This document shows positions 22,830-34,217 of a stretch of 64,000 nucleotides of DNA, piece by piece. This stretch comes from Diplodia intermedia (taxonomy: Eukaryota > Ascomycota > Dothideomycetes > Botryosphaeriales > Botryosphaeriaceae), in NCBI GenBank assembly GCA_021495925.1, contig JAKEKT010000021.1:310001-374000 (forward strand), read 5' to 3'. The notes beneath the pieces were generated by a model. The model did no database searches and had not been told where the DNA came from. It saw only the letters and a program-made list of their open reading frames with translations. Both the position numbers and the translations under genes were made by a program. Numbering within the stretch: position 1 is the first letter of the stretch; every line of letters begins with the position of its first letter.

Positions 22830-24562
22830 TCAGAATATGCTAGTCCCCTGCCTGGCGAGCTTCGTCTTGCTGTGCTCAGGCTGCACCCGAGGAACTTCTC
22901 TCAAAGCTCTCAGTCCAGCCACACGCCCTTTCGGCCCTCCCTTCTCCCCCCTGTTCCTGGCCCCCATCTGCGCCATCGTCTTCGACCGCGGCGGCATCGC
23001 ATACCGCAAGTCGCCGCGGGTCCACACGAGCAGCTCGTTGTAGCCCTCGGTCACGTACAGGAAAAACGACTCGTGGTACGGCGCCACGACCTGGTCCTCG
23101 GTGTTGTCGACCGTCAAGAAGCCGGCCGTCGCCTTGAGCACCTCGGCGACCGAGTACCGCCCGCGCGGGCCCTGGGCGCCGCCGCTGCGCGGGACCACCC
23201 GGTGCAGCTCGCGCTCCAGTTCCCCGAACGGCCTGCCGTGGTAGCGGTTGGCCGCGGCCGAGATGGCCGCCAGCCCCAACCGGCTCTGTGGCTGCGCCTG
23301 CGCCGCGATGCGTCCGATGGCGGCGTCGAACATGGCGACGCGGTTGCCCGGCAGGCGGTCGCCGACGCTGAGGACGGCGTCGACGGAGGTGGCGGTGCGG
23401 ATCGCGTCCAGGCGCAGCTTGATGAAGGTGAGGTTGTTGAAGGCGTCGTTCGCGATCGAGTTGACGAGGCTCTGGATCGCTCTGGCTCCGCCGCGGTGGA
23501 CGAGGGTGCGCCCGAGCGCCGAGTGAGGCGGTTTGTCGTCGTTGTCTGTGTCTAGGCCGAGGTCGCCGTGCTCGGCCTCGAGACTCCAGCATGCGAACTC
23601 GACCGCGAGATCCAAGCTCATGGAGAGGTCGAGTTCGAGGTGCGAGTACGGCTCGAAGAAGTCGGATCCCGGCCCGCTGTGTCCATGTTTGGGTTAGCAA
23701 AGTCGCTCTGCTAAGCCTGAAGGAAAGGGGATGCCTGTCTTACCAAAACCTGCATCCCTCACCTCGCAACCTGCATGCTTCGCAAAGGATATAAGGATCC
23801 TGCACCCCGCGCAGGATACACTTTTTACACTTCCAGAAAACGGTGAGCCTATAGCTGGGGCATTGCTCGTCGTCTGAATCTACGGCATCGCACGAGACTT
23901 GGTCCTGAGATCGCTGGAAGGCGATGCGTGAAGTGACGAAAATCTTCAGGCCGTGCCGTCGAAGCCTCGCAAACTCGTCCTCGAAGAAGATCTCAATAGC
24001 ATCGCCACATCGGTCGAAGTCGTCGACGATTAGAAACGCATGGCCGAGGCCCAACAATCGAGCGTACAGTGCTTTCCGCAGGAGTTTGACGCGACGAGAA
24101 AACCGGTCACCCCGCTCACACGCCGCCACGTATGCGCCGTATATATCGTCCGATGCACGAGAAGTCTCGCCGGAATGTCTTCGAAACTGGCGACAGAGGC
24201 TCGACAGCACGCTTTCCACAAACGCCGCTGCATCTTCACCATCGTTGCAGACATCGGCCACAACGAACACTGAGGCGACGGCGACGTCAGGCACGTTCTC
24301 AAATCGGTCCCTGAGGTATTTGAAGGCCAATGCCGCTAGCGTAGTCTAGACCCCGAATTAGCACGGCTTTTGCGCTTGATGAATAACTCCGGAGGATTGT
24401 GTCTTTTACCTTGCCCGAACCGGGCCCGCCTACACATCGCAGGTGCCATGTTCGATCCTTCTTCACCCAACACTTGAACTCTTCGGAATCGAAATACCAA
24501 CTGAGGGCCTTCTCGTAGAGGTCCAGCGGCAGCGCAGCCGTTTCACTCAACGCGGCGTGCAT
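22830..24562 (-). CDS. NACHT/STAND-type P-loop NTPase with zinc-binding cluster, three exons
   Basis: The exons, in coding order, are 24562-24410, 24345-23744 and 23676-22830 (introns of 64 and 67 nt), giving 533 residues. The first intron falls exactly inside the P-loop: GGPGSGK joined to TTLAALAFKYL (Walker A, residues 45-53). Walker B is FLIVDDFDRC (about 156-164) and sensor 1 is KIFVTSR (185-191). Next comes a six-cysteine cluster (C224, C227, C239, C242, C249, C252), like the ZZ/treble-clef element that follows NACHT in other fungal NLR-like proteins. The remaining 280 residues are helical, with no ankyrin, WD or TPR repeats that I can see. The N terminus begins with the SWYFDSEEFKCWVK type segment that precedes NACHT in this class. 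No effector domain is present, so the adjacent HET gene may supply it. An upstream first exon is possible: the frame is open to a 3' splice-like site near 24599. Confidence 0.75.
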
Positions 24563-25258
24563 CTTCAGAGTTTGCAAGTCTTGGGATGGGGTCTGATATG
24601 CAAATTATCAGTGCTCGTGACACGGTCTATTATTAGACCAGGTACCAGGTGGTGAGTATCTTAGGCCCCCAGATGCCAGTTCGAGGCAAGCGTCGTTCTT
24701 GCTTTTCCCCTTCCTTTGCGTCACAGTGGCGCGACCACGGGTAATATCCACATCCCGAGGCTGAAATCCACATTTGCATAGGAGAAAAAAGCGCAAAGGC
24801 ACGAGCCTCCAACGGCCAGACGGGATCAAGCCTTTATATGGGCGGCTTGGCGTAAGCAGAGCTTTGGCCTATGGATGGAGCTTGGGGGCCGCTCCGCCCG
24901 CGTTTCCGCCCCCAAGTCCTGCCTTCGCGCTAATCATGCGGAGACCACATGTTTACCCACTAGTTGGTGGAGGCTCAGCCTGGACTTGAATAGGTCGCAA
25001 ACCCCGGTGTGGCGCTGTAGCCTTTATGTTGTGGGTATAGCGGATCGTCTCTCGGTCTTCTGATTGGTGCATCTCCAATTAAAGGCCATACCGCCACCAT
25101 TGCAGGTGCCTTCTGCCGTGCAGCTGCACAATGGAGCCCCCAAAAGTCTTAGCTCGCAAGCCGCATGCACCTACCTCAAGCCTCAACGTTAAAGGTTGCT
25201 CGCCCCCGATGGATAGCTTCGTCCAGTGCGCAACTGCAGCATCTCATATCCGACAATC
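24563..25258. other. Divergent intergenic region between the NACHT-like and S41 genes
   Basis: About 700 bp carrying both promoters. It may include a short missed first exon of the NACHT-like gene. There are no repeats. Confidence 0.5.
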
Positions 25259-28107
25259 ATGCGGTCACTTGCGTCCGTCGCGGCCTTGCTGTGCCTATTC
25301 CTCGGTGCTCTGGCGAAGCCGACACCTCGTCCGGCACCAGCGGAGATCGCCACCAACGATGATGCATCAGATGCCCCGTGGGATACTTGCGGTCGCATCA
25401 TTACTGCGGCGAATGGTCAGTCCAGCTCCACATCAAGACATATCATCTCCGGCTAATGCCACTCCAGAGGGTCAATACGTCTTCTACGCTCGCGACGCCA
25501 TCCGTTGTCTGACCAGTGTTCCCTTCAATGCTGCTGTCGCCACACGGTTCATTGACTACTACAACACCACCATCCAGTTCCACAGCACATTAGCATATCT
25601 CAAGGACCCGCCGGAGGGCTACCAGCAGCCAGCTGTAGACGTTTTCGCAGGGCTGCAGCAGATCCAACAGAACATCGATGATGGAAAGTATAAGAACCAA
25701 TATGCCTTCGAAGCGGAGATGCAGGCTCTTGTGTACTCGATGCACGACATGCACGTCGATCTCAACTCCGGAGTCCTCGCCGCCTTCTCCTTTGCCAGCC
25801 CCTACTACATCACCTCTGCATCGGTCGATGGCAAGGCAGACCCGCAGATCTACCTCTGGGGTAAGTTCCCCACCAAATGATATGTAACATGCTCTGACAA
25901 CCGGCCAGACGACATTTGGGAGCGGGTGCCGGGCGATCCCGAGCCTGGTGCAATTTCTACCATCAATGGACGGGATGTAATCGAGGTGCTGACTGAGTTC
26001 GCTGCACTCAACTCGCAAGGAACACTCGAACCCAATGCGGATTGGAACCAGCTCTTCTCCAGCCCCGCGCAGGATATCCAGGGTACATTGAACGTTTTCA
26101 GCGGTGGCGCAACATTCTACCCTGGCGACGAGCTCGAGTTTGTGTTCAAAAACGGCAGCAACATCACCACCAACTGGATTGCCATTTACAACAACGCCGA
26201 CGATACAGGCCCGCTGACCACTGGTGGCGATTTCTACAACTACTTTGTTCTTGGTCAATACCCCCAGGCCTACTACGATGCGCTTGCGGCCGCACAGAAT
26301 GCCACTTCGACCGACGACAGCACCTCGGATTCGAGCACGGACGACACGACTTCAGACGACTCGTCCACGGATTCATCGTGGAACTACGACAGCTACGGCG
26401 CGTACCCCGACAACCCCGACATCGTCCAGCCGTACCTGTCCATCGAGGGCGGCGGGGTGCTGACGGGCTACTTCTTCAACGACACGTCGACGGCGGTGCT
26501 CAGCATCCCCAGCTTCGACCAGTACGGCGACAACATCGGGCTCTTCGACGAGACGGTCGGCTGGTTCGTCGACAACGCGACGGCGCGCAACCTCTCGCGC
26601 TGCGTCATCGACCTGCAGCAGAACTCGGGCGGGCTGACGCTGCTCGCCTTCATCACCTTCGCCTGGTTCTTCCCGCAGACGACGCCCTTCCACGGCAGCC
26701 GGCGCCGGTCCTTCGACCTCGCCAACTCGCTCGGCCGCTTCACGACCGACTTCTGGAGCTCGCTGCAGCCGGGCACCGCCGACTACGACGACTGGTACGA
26801 CAGCCTGGCATCGGACGAGTGGGTCGTGACGGACCGCCTGAACGCCGACACGGGCGAGAACTTCACGTCGTGGGCCGAGTTCTACGGGCCGCGCACATAC
26901 CACGGCGACAACTTCTCGCTGACGGAGCAGTACAACCTGTCCAGCCCCGTCTTCGCCGACACGGCCTTCAACGGCTGGTACCTCGACCCCGAGGCCTGGG
27001 GCCAAGCCCCGTGGCGGCCAGACCAAATCGTGCTGGTAAGCATCAGCAAGAACCTCGAACCCCAAGCCCAGCTCACTGACATGCCCTCCCCCTTTCCAGC
27101 TCACCGACGGCACCTGCTCCTCGACCTGCGCCCTCTTCGTCGAACTCATGACCAACCAAATCGGCGTCCGCACCATCGCCATGGGCGGGCGGCCGGGGCC
27201 GGGCCCGATGCAAACCGCCAGCGGCAGCCGCGGCGCGCTCTCGTACACGGCCAGCGACATCGACATCGACATCGACTGGGTGAACGGGCGGCTCGACCTC
27301 AACGACGACGCGGGCAACGAGACCGCCTTCGCCAACCTCCGACCCCTCCGCGCGCGCGACACGGGCATGTGGATCTCGTACGCGGGGCTCAACCTGCGCG
27401 ACCAGATCCGCGAATCCGACAGCGTCCCGCTGCAGTTCAAGTACGAGGCCGCCAACTGCCGCCTCCACTACACGCTCGCCAACGTGTGGAACATGACGGC
27501 GCTCTGGCACGACGCCGCGGCCGCGACCTTCGACGACGACGGCGCGTCCTCCCCCTGCGTCGCCAACAGCACCGGCTACGCCGCCACCAACGCCGTCTCG
27601 ACATCCGCCCCACCGCCCGCCCCCAACATCGCCGCGCCCACCATCAACGACGCCTTCCTCTCCAACACGGCCGACTACGTCCTAGACACGTGGGACGGCG
27701 ACGACGCAGGCAACCACCCCCTCCTCGCCGGCACCACGTCGTCGCTGTCCTCGTCGTCGCTGCAGCTGTGCACGGCCGCGGGCAAGTGCCCCGCCGGCCT
27801 CACCGGGTCGTGCCAGGACGTCGCCATCCAGTGCCCGGGCGCGAAGAAGGCCGTCACCCGCAGCGTCTGCATGACGCGGTGCTCCAGCGTCAACGGCAAC
27901 GCGGACTGCGCGGCGCGGGGGACCGGGTGCACGGGGTTGGACTCGGGGAGGAGGGATAGTAAGGTGGCGAGCACGGGGACGAGTGGGGGCGGTGGGAGTG
28001 CCCTGGCGAAGGAGTTTAATCGCAATGTTGGAAGGGGGTTCTGTCGGCCGAAGATTACGCCGGTGAGGGGGGCGGAGGTGGTGAAGGCGTTGGCGTGTCC
28101 GAGGTGA
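25259..28107 (+). CDS. Secreted S41-family peptidase (CPAF/UstP-like), four exons
   Basis: Exons 25259-25415, 25468-25860, 25909-27035 and 27100-28107 (introns of 52, 48 and 64 nt) give 894 residues. A clear signal peptide (MRSLASVAALLCLFLGALA) is followed by a Pro-rich pro-segment. Expected S41 landmarks are present: an MHDMHVDL segment with the likely catalytic His in exon 2, and DGTCSSTCALF at the start of exon 4 (the serine nucleophile region, about residue 567). IRTIAMGGRPG-like sequence follows. Residues around 330-360 form a Ser/Thr/Asp-rich low-complexity insert. The C-terminal 200 residues are Cys-rich and extracellular in character. The family includes the S41 peptidase UstP of the ustiloxin cluster, but related enzymes are widespread outside clusters and no cluster is visible here. 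Predicted to act outside the cell or in the secretory pathway. Confidence 0.85.
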
Positions 28108-28350
28108 GGGTGGGTGGGTGGTGATGGTGGCGGTTTCTGTTTCGTGGTGTAAATATTTGGATGGGGACGGGACGATGGGCTTGGTATGTCTGGCCGGTCA
28201 AAATTTGAGATGAATGGGTAATTGCTTGTTGAAATGTCGTTGGCGTCAAGTCCGTCACGTACTAGAAACAAACATTTGGAAAATGAAGGTAGTGAGGAGA
28301 ATGCCAGAGGGCCACTTCCGATTACCAGCACAACTACGGTAGTGTGGGTA

Positions 28351-28552
28351 CTACAAAGGCGGATAATAGACACTCATCTCGAACCCGCCACTATACGGCA
28401 CCACGATGTTATTGAAGCCGCTTCCGGGCTCCTTCATATACTCCGGCAACTCCACACCCTTCAGCAGCCGTGACGGTGTTATCCACCAGCACAATAGCGC
28501 CCGGCCGCAACATCGGCCGCACCAACTCCAGCACCGGCAACGCCAGCTTCGT
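28351..28552 (-). pseudogene. Relic of an O-methyltransferase (C-terminal fragment, frameshifted)
   Basis: On the minus strand one frame reads a class-I methyltransferase segment (PVLELVRPMLRPGAIVLVDN, then TVTAAE) from about 28552 to 28466. The protein then continues in another frame (YMKEPGSGFNNIVVPYSGG, FEMSVYYPPL) to a stop at 28351. The switch near 28465 needs a frameshift. An in-frame stop lies just upstream of the fragment, and no convincing N-terminal two-thirds (SAM-binding motifs I and II) were found. It resembles the C terminus of small fungal O-methyltransferases of the catechol-OMT-like fold. No splice solution was found, so I call it a pseudogene remnant. Confidence 0.7.
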
Positions 28553-29874
28553 CTACAGGCCTGCTCGAGGTCTCGGGCCGGATCCAACGGCTGTTTAAAT
28601 ACTGTGCCCGAACATGTACGTACCAGTGAAGATTGAGCTGATGGCCGATAATCTCACACGTCCGCATGGGCATATCCAACGGGGACTGGTTGATAGAGTT
28701 GTCAGACGAGTCGATGAGGATAGAGTCCGTTTGCACCATATGTGATCAGTTTCTCCGCGGACCGCTATCAGAACGTTACTGCTGACGACGCCTTGAAAGC
28801 GCTGTGACTTCCTTTTCTTTTGACCCAGATAATCCACATTATCCCTCAGAGTCTCTGTTTTGCTTTGGATGCGCCTGAGCGCAAGGTGGGATCTGTCTAT
28901 GTGAAGCATACCAGCAGAAGGGTCTTCACACGCAGCATCACTTCCATCGTGGACGTCCGACTTCTCTAATTGTAAGAGCATATGAAGACCTTTTACATAC
29001 TGCCTTTTTACGTTTGAATTACAACAGCTACAAGCGGCCGCTCCGCATAGAAGCATGTCGAACTCATGGAGCATGTGTTGATCAGCGTGGTCGGCGTTTC
29101 ACCCAGCTGTTTTCAGTCGACGTCTCCTTGGATGGCGATGAAGTGGGCCTTGGTGCATTGGACTTCACCGCTATAGATGTAGAGCGATATCACTGGAGTG
29201 GCAAGGAGAGTGAGATAAACTGAAACGAGGGAGAGCATGTAGAGACAAACAAGAGGTGTACCCGTTAGTTGAAGAGTGATGTTGCTGGAATCAAAGCATA
29301 TTTCAGAAAATTCGATCCCACGTAGGCAGTGGTAGTATCAAACCACTCACGCCAGGAGCACGCCATATCTCTGTTCCAATCCGACCACCCAAAGGCCGTC
29401 GTCCTGTTATTCCTGCAACGGCGAAAACGAGCCATCCGAACGACCTAGCCGACGTACGCGAAACCAAACCCCCTCAAAAACAAACACCCACCCCACCCCA
29501 CACAGCCCACACCCGCGCCCCCATCCGTCCCCATCCCAGCCGAACACCCACGCCCTGCAGCCGTTTGACGTCAGCCCGCCGCCGCGCCGCGCCGCACCGC
29601 GCACCACGAACGTCAGTCAAAAGCAGGGCAACCCAACCCACACGACTTCCTTGTCCAGACGACATGTCAACACTTTCCCGTCCCCCTTTGCCTTGCTTTG
29701 CATCTCCCCCCTCCCCTCCCCCTTGCTGCTCCCCGCTCCCGCTGCCTGCCCTGCCTACCCGTCTGCACCTTTTATTTTTTTCGTCCCAGGCAACGTACGC
29801 TTGCAGGGTGGGTGGGGGAAAGCTGAGATGCGCGCGTGCGCCGCAGACGTAATGTGTGTGGGGGGAGAGAGCCC

Positions 29875-29906
29875 GGGGAGGTGGGAGGTGGGAGGTGGGA
29901 GGGGGG
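29875..29906 (+). repeat. G-rich tandem repeat (GGTGGGA)n
   Basis: Three to four GGTGGGA units flanked by further G runs. This pattern is able to form a G-quadruplex. Confidence 0.75.
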
Positions 29907-30850
29907 AAAAACGCAAGACCATATGCGACCGAACCGAACCAGGATACAACGTCGACGTGTCTCGATACATAAGGCTGCGGGGAGTTGGCATCGACTTGAA
30001 CGACACGACCATTTTTGCTTTGATTGGCGGCGGCGGCGGGGGAGCTACCGTACATACACATCATCGCCGCCGGGATGGAAACCGAACAACCAGTGTCGAA
30101 TGGACGGGGACGGCTGCCACTTGCATCCGTTTGGAATACATACATGCATCCATGCATCCATGCTCGACGGACAGGGGGGCGGGGGGAGCGGGCGGATGGG
30201 CGGGAGCAGCCGCGCCGCGCACATCACCATCACCGCGCATCTCATCTCCCTTGTTGATCCCCGATGAACCGATGGTTGTACCAATGATCGTGATCGACCC
30301 GGGGGGACGCTGGAAGTGCGTGCGTGCGTGCGTGCGTCGGCGAGCGGTGATGCGATGGAGGGAGAGAGAGAGAGAGCGCTTACATGGCATACATATAGCC
30401 TATATGTACGTAGTACCAATCACGGGTTGCAGAGCCGCATGACGAGCCCGCTTTTTATTCTGATCCCTCCCCTCTCTCACTTTTCTTTTTTACCCTCTTT
30501 CCTTTTTCCGATCACCATCATCGTCAGCAAACCCCCGACCCCGCGTGGCTATGTCGTCACAGTGCCTGCCTCCCGGCAACAACGCAGAAGTGAGAGAAGG
30601 AGAGAGAGAGAAAAGGGAAAATGTGACAGGGAAACGGTGCAAGGAAGAGCAGATGCGACTTGCAAGGAAGAAAAGAGTCGGGCAGCGGAAGGAAGCGTCG
30701 AGAGACGCAAACGGACGGACAAACCAACGAACGAGGCTGTAAAACGACATGCAGTACCGCGGGGTAAGGTAGGCGTGAAGCCAAGCCCAGGCCTCCATAG
30801 ATGGAGGGGGTATGGTGCAATCTGGAGAAGAAGAAAAAACTCAGGACAGG

Positions 30851-30866
30851 AAAAAAAAAAAAAAAA
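30851..30866 (+). repeat. A16 homopolymer
   Basis: Sixteen consecutive A residues. No transposon sequence or target-site duplication was recognised next to it. Confidence 0.9.
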
Positions 30867-31790
30867 GGTGTGTGCGTCGAGCCTACGCTATCGCAAGGCT
30901 CAATCGACCGGTGAAGAAAACAAAGGATCGCGCAAAGTTTATGTCGAAAAGTGAGCACTGACAGTGTAAATGACCAGAAGGAAGGAAGGAAAAAAAAAGG
31001 ACCTAGAGCGCAGCAGGCAAGCAGTGCGCGAACCGCCAAGGCACGACGGAAGGCCGCAGCACCAACCACCCATGATGACGAGACCGACCTGTACTTGCTT
31101 TCTCACCGGCGGCATACCAGGATGGACATGCCGAATACGGCAATCGGCGCAGGAACGCGGGGGCTTGGTAAGCTAAAGACGACTTACCCGTATAGACCAA
31201 CGGCCAGCCAGGACGCTAAAGGAGCGAGGAAAGAGTCGGGACCCAATCCGAAAGGAGTGACCGGGGGGAAAAAAGGTAAAAGTCCAACTGATGGTGTGTG
31301 GCGAAAATCATCTAGGCAGACACCGGCTCTTCTTGTCCGACATCACCGCCACGAGGAGGACGAAACCGTCCCACCATGGCCCAACAACGGACGCATGCAG
31401 AAAGAGCAAGGGAAGGAAGCAGTCACGCAGTCCGCGAAAAAAAAACCCCCAGCCCCGTCACCTCGTCGCATTATCGCAATAACGCCATCCTCATCACCCC
31501 ATGCCACGCTGGCCGGCCGGTCAGCTACCTGGAAAGCTTGGCTCGGCAGATACTTTATCGTTATTGTCGGTAGCAACCAGCTAGTAGTCAGTCTCCTGCT
31601 GCCCGGTGCATCTGCTTCTGCCCGTGTGTCGATCACCCCAGAACCAATGCAGGTCAGGCATTAGCTAAAATGGGTGTCACCGGTAGAGAAGAGGCGTGGA
31701 CGCGGCAACAGCCCCCCACGTCGCGCTGCAGTGCATATTAGTTGCGGCGCGTCTGCCGTCGGCACCTGTCCGTCATGCAGCGCGCGTTCG

Positions 31791-31823
31791 CAGTGCAGTG
31801 CAGTGCAGCGCAGTGCAGCGCAG
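31791..31823. repeat. Tandem CAGTG/CAGCG pentamer repeats
   Basis: About six copies of a 5-bp unit, CAGTG or CAGCG, in intergenic DNA. Confidence 0.85.
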
Positions 31824-32650
31824 ATGGTGAGAGAGACAGGGTATGTGCGGCTTACAATCACCCATCTCCCGTTCCTGCTGTCATGCTCTCGTCGCCTCGA
31901 TCCGCAGGGGCCCTTGAGGGCTGGCTGGCTGGCTGCTGCGGTGCGCCTGCTGCGATCGGCGGGTATGTGAGGTGAGGTGTGAGCTGCACGCAGCCGTCCG
32001 AGCAGCAGATGGAAACTGTATGCTGCCTGGACTACTGAGATAGTACACGGCGAGAGGGAGCGATGCAGTCCGGGGAGGCCCGCTGGACAGCAGGGCCAGG
32101 CCGCGGGATATTCACGCGTTGCAGCTACCGCACACCAGATGGCCATCGATCGGGAGTTGTGCGACGATGGCGTCGGTCTGGCCGGCGATGCCGGTTGCGG
32201 GACAATGGAGGCAATTCCGGGCGTGAGGCGAACAGCAGTGGGGAGAGACGCGCGCGAGAGAGATAGTAGTGAGGCAGCTTGCCCGTCATGGTGAGGTGAG
32301 GTTTTTTCGGTGGTGATCGGCACACGCTTCCTTTCCTCGTGCTCGTCCACGATGCATCCATCCCCCGGTATCTCGCCTCGTTATTTTCGTCGTCGTCGGC
32401 GCCCCGGTCGGTGCCACAGCGTCGGCTCTCTATTATGCCGATCCCGCCACATAGCTATTGCGTGTACGTAGATACGAGCTGCTTGGTCTCTTTTTATCGG
32501 CAGTGTTCAAAGCGGACGGGCGCGCATGAACAAGCAGCCGTATTCGGTCGGACCCTTTGACAGGCAGGGTCGCAGCCTCCGGGGTGCATTGTTATCGACA
32601 GGGCTGGCGATAGCGCTGCCCGAGGCGCGCTATCTATCGACGCGCGATCA

Positions 32651-32674
32651 GCTGCTGCTGCTGCTGCTGCTGCT
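32651..32674. repeat. (GCT)8 array
   Basis: Eight GCT triplets. It is complementary to the (CAG)n array at 32779-32803, so the two could pair as a stem with a loop of about 104 bp. Confidence 0.9.
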
Positions 32675-32778
32675 AGCCCGGAAGCAAGCAATGGGCGCCG
32701 GCGTCAGCGGCGGTGCGCGTCACCCAGGCGTGCGCCCGCGCGCGGCAAGGCTCTTGACAAGGCCAAAAGGAAAGAGGG

Positions 32779-32803
32779 GCAGCAGCAGCAGCAGCAGCAG
32801 CAG
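32779..32803. repeat. (GCA)8 array followed by (GTCGGC)n
   Basis: Eight GCA/CAG triplets, followed by three GTCGGC units. Inverted relative to the GCT array at 32651. Confidence 0.9.
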
Positions 32804-34195
32804 GAGCGTCGGCGTCGGCGTCGGCGAGGGCGATCGGACCCTGGCAGCGAGGGGAACCCTTGTATAGCCAGGTGCTCGGTTGGCTTGGCCGCTAGCTGCC
32901 AACGTCAAGTCGTATAGTGGTTGACGGGGCCCCGAACCGGGGACTACGCTGTTGCCGCCTTGCGTGTTGACGTCGTTTGCCGAAAGAGCTGAGGGCCCCA
33001 GCACGTCCAAGAGGAAACGAAAGTCGCCGTTTTGCGTTTTATTTTTGGTGCGACGCTCACCTGTTGACGACAGCCGATCGCTTATATTATTGCAGCAGTG
33101 AGAAGGGGTATTCGTCTGGATGGACATGGATGTCGGGCAAATCAGTGGACTACAGACTACCCTGACCTTATTGCACTACTAAGCGAACCGCTCGTATGTA
33201 CTCTTTTCTTCCTTGCCGCGACGCGATAGCCTCACTGTGGAGCGGGCGCCGAAACGGCGTTGCCGGACGGCGCGAGGGCTCCTGCACGGTACCAGTGATG
33301 CGAACGGGCGGCGGCGGGGGGTGTGGCCATCGGGCTTGGGTGCTCGAGCCTTGGCGGCATCACGATCAGGGCGCGGCCGGTGTGGTTCGGCCGAGCCTCC
33401 GGTGCTGCCTGCGTGGGAAGCGGTTTCGTGCTCGATGAGGTGCAGAATCTTGCTGCGGAGAGGAGTGGTGAGTGAGAAGGGTGGTGGGGGCCGGGTGAGG
33501 ATGACTCGATGGTGGTGGCAGAGTTGGAGCAGCACAGAAAAAGTTCGGAGGCGAGACGCACCCTGCGCGCCACGGCAGCCTGCAGCACCAGCTCATCCCG
33601 CGCCCTCACCACTTTTTTTTCTCGGCCTGAGAACCAGAGCTGCAGTCTGTCTCAGGATCCTGTGCGAGCGGAGCGCTGATGGATGGCGCAAGGCAGACCG
33701 GGAGCCCAGATGCAAGCCAGAAAGTCTATCGTCGAAGTCATCCGGGGTCGTGCATGGCAAGCAGGCAGCCAGGCGGCACGGCACGGCACAAGGGGGGGCT
33801 GTTTTTGCGAGCAATCACCACCGGGTCGGCCTCGAGGGCGGGAGGGGGGTCACGGAGGCGGCGGCGCAGGCCTGCTTACATGGCCGAACTGCGCGGGGCA
33901 GCGTGGCCACACAGTCATGGGGGCAGCGCCCGCTGCCGCTTTCGGCTCACGACGCACCACGCGATACACAAGTCATTCTGGAAATCGAGTGCTTTGGACG
34001 CCTTTCATTTGCTATCTGGTCCCAAAGCAGACTGCAGCAACCACGGCTGAAACCAGTCACCCTCCCAATAGTCCGCCTCTCCCGCCCGGGCCAATCCCGG
34101 CCTGACCCCCCTCGTATGCTCAACACCCCGAGTTCGGTGGAGCTCCAAAACAAAGGAAATTTTTGGTAAAGTGGTCGCTGCTTCGATGACAGTGC

Positions 34196-34217
34196 GATGA
34201 TGATGATGATGATGATG
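34196..34217. repeat. (GAT)7 array
   Basis: Seven GAT triplets followed by GACGATGCTGCTGCTGC, in intergenic DNA. Confidence 0.9.

Noticed and set aside
25259..28552. Secondary-metabolite or peptide biosynthetic cluster
   Set aside because: Only one peptidase and one methyltransferase relic; no backbone enzyme, precursor, oxidase or transporter nearby.
30316..30954. 212-codon plus-strand frame
   Set aside because: Built on simple (GA)n, (TGCG)n and A-rich tracts; translation is low-complexity.
32895..32955. tRNA-like stretch (TATAGTGGTTGA and a CCCCGAACCGGGG stem)
   Set aside because: No proper B box at the right distance and no acceptor stem on either strand.
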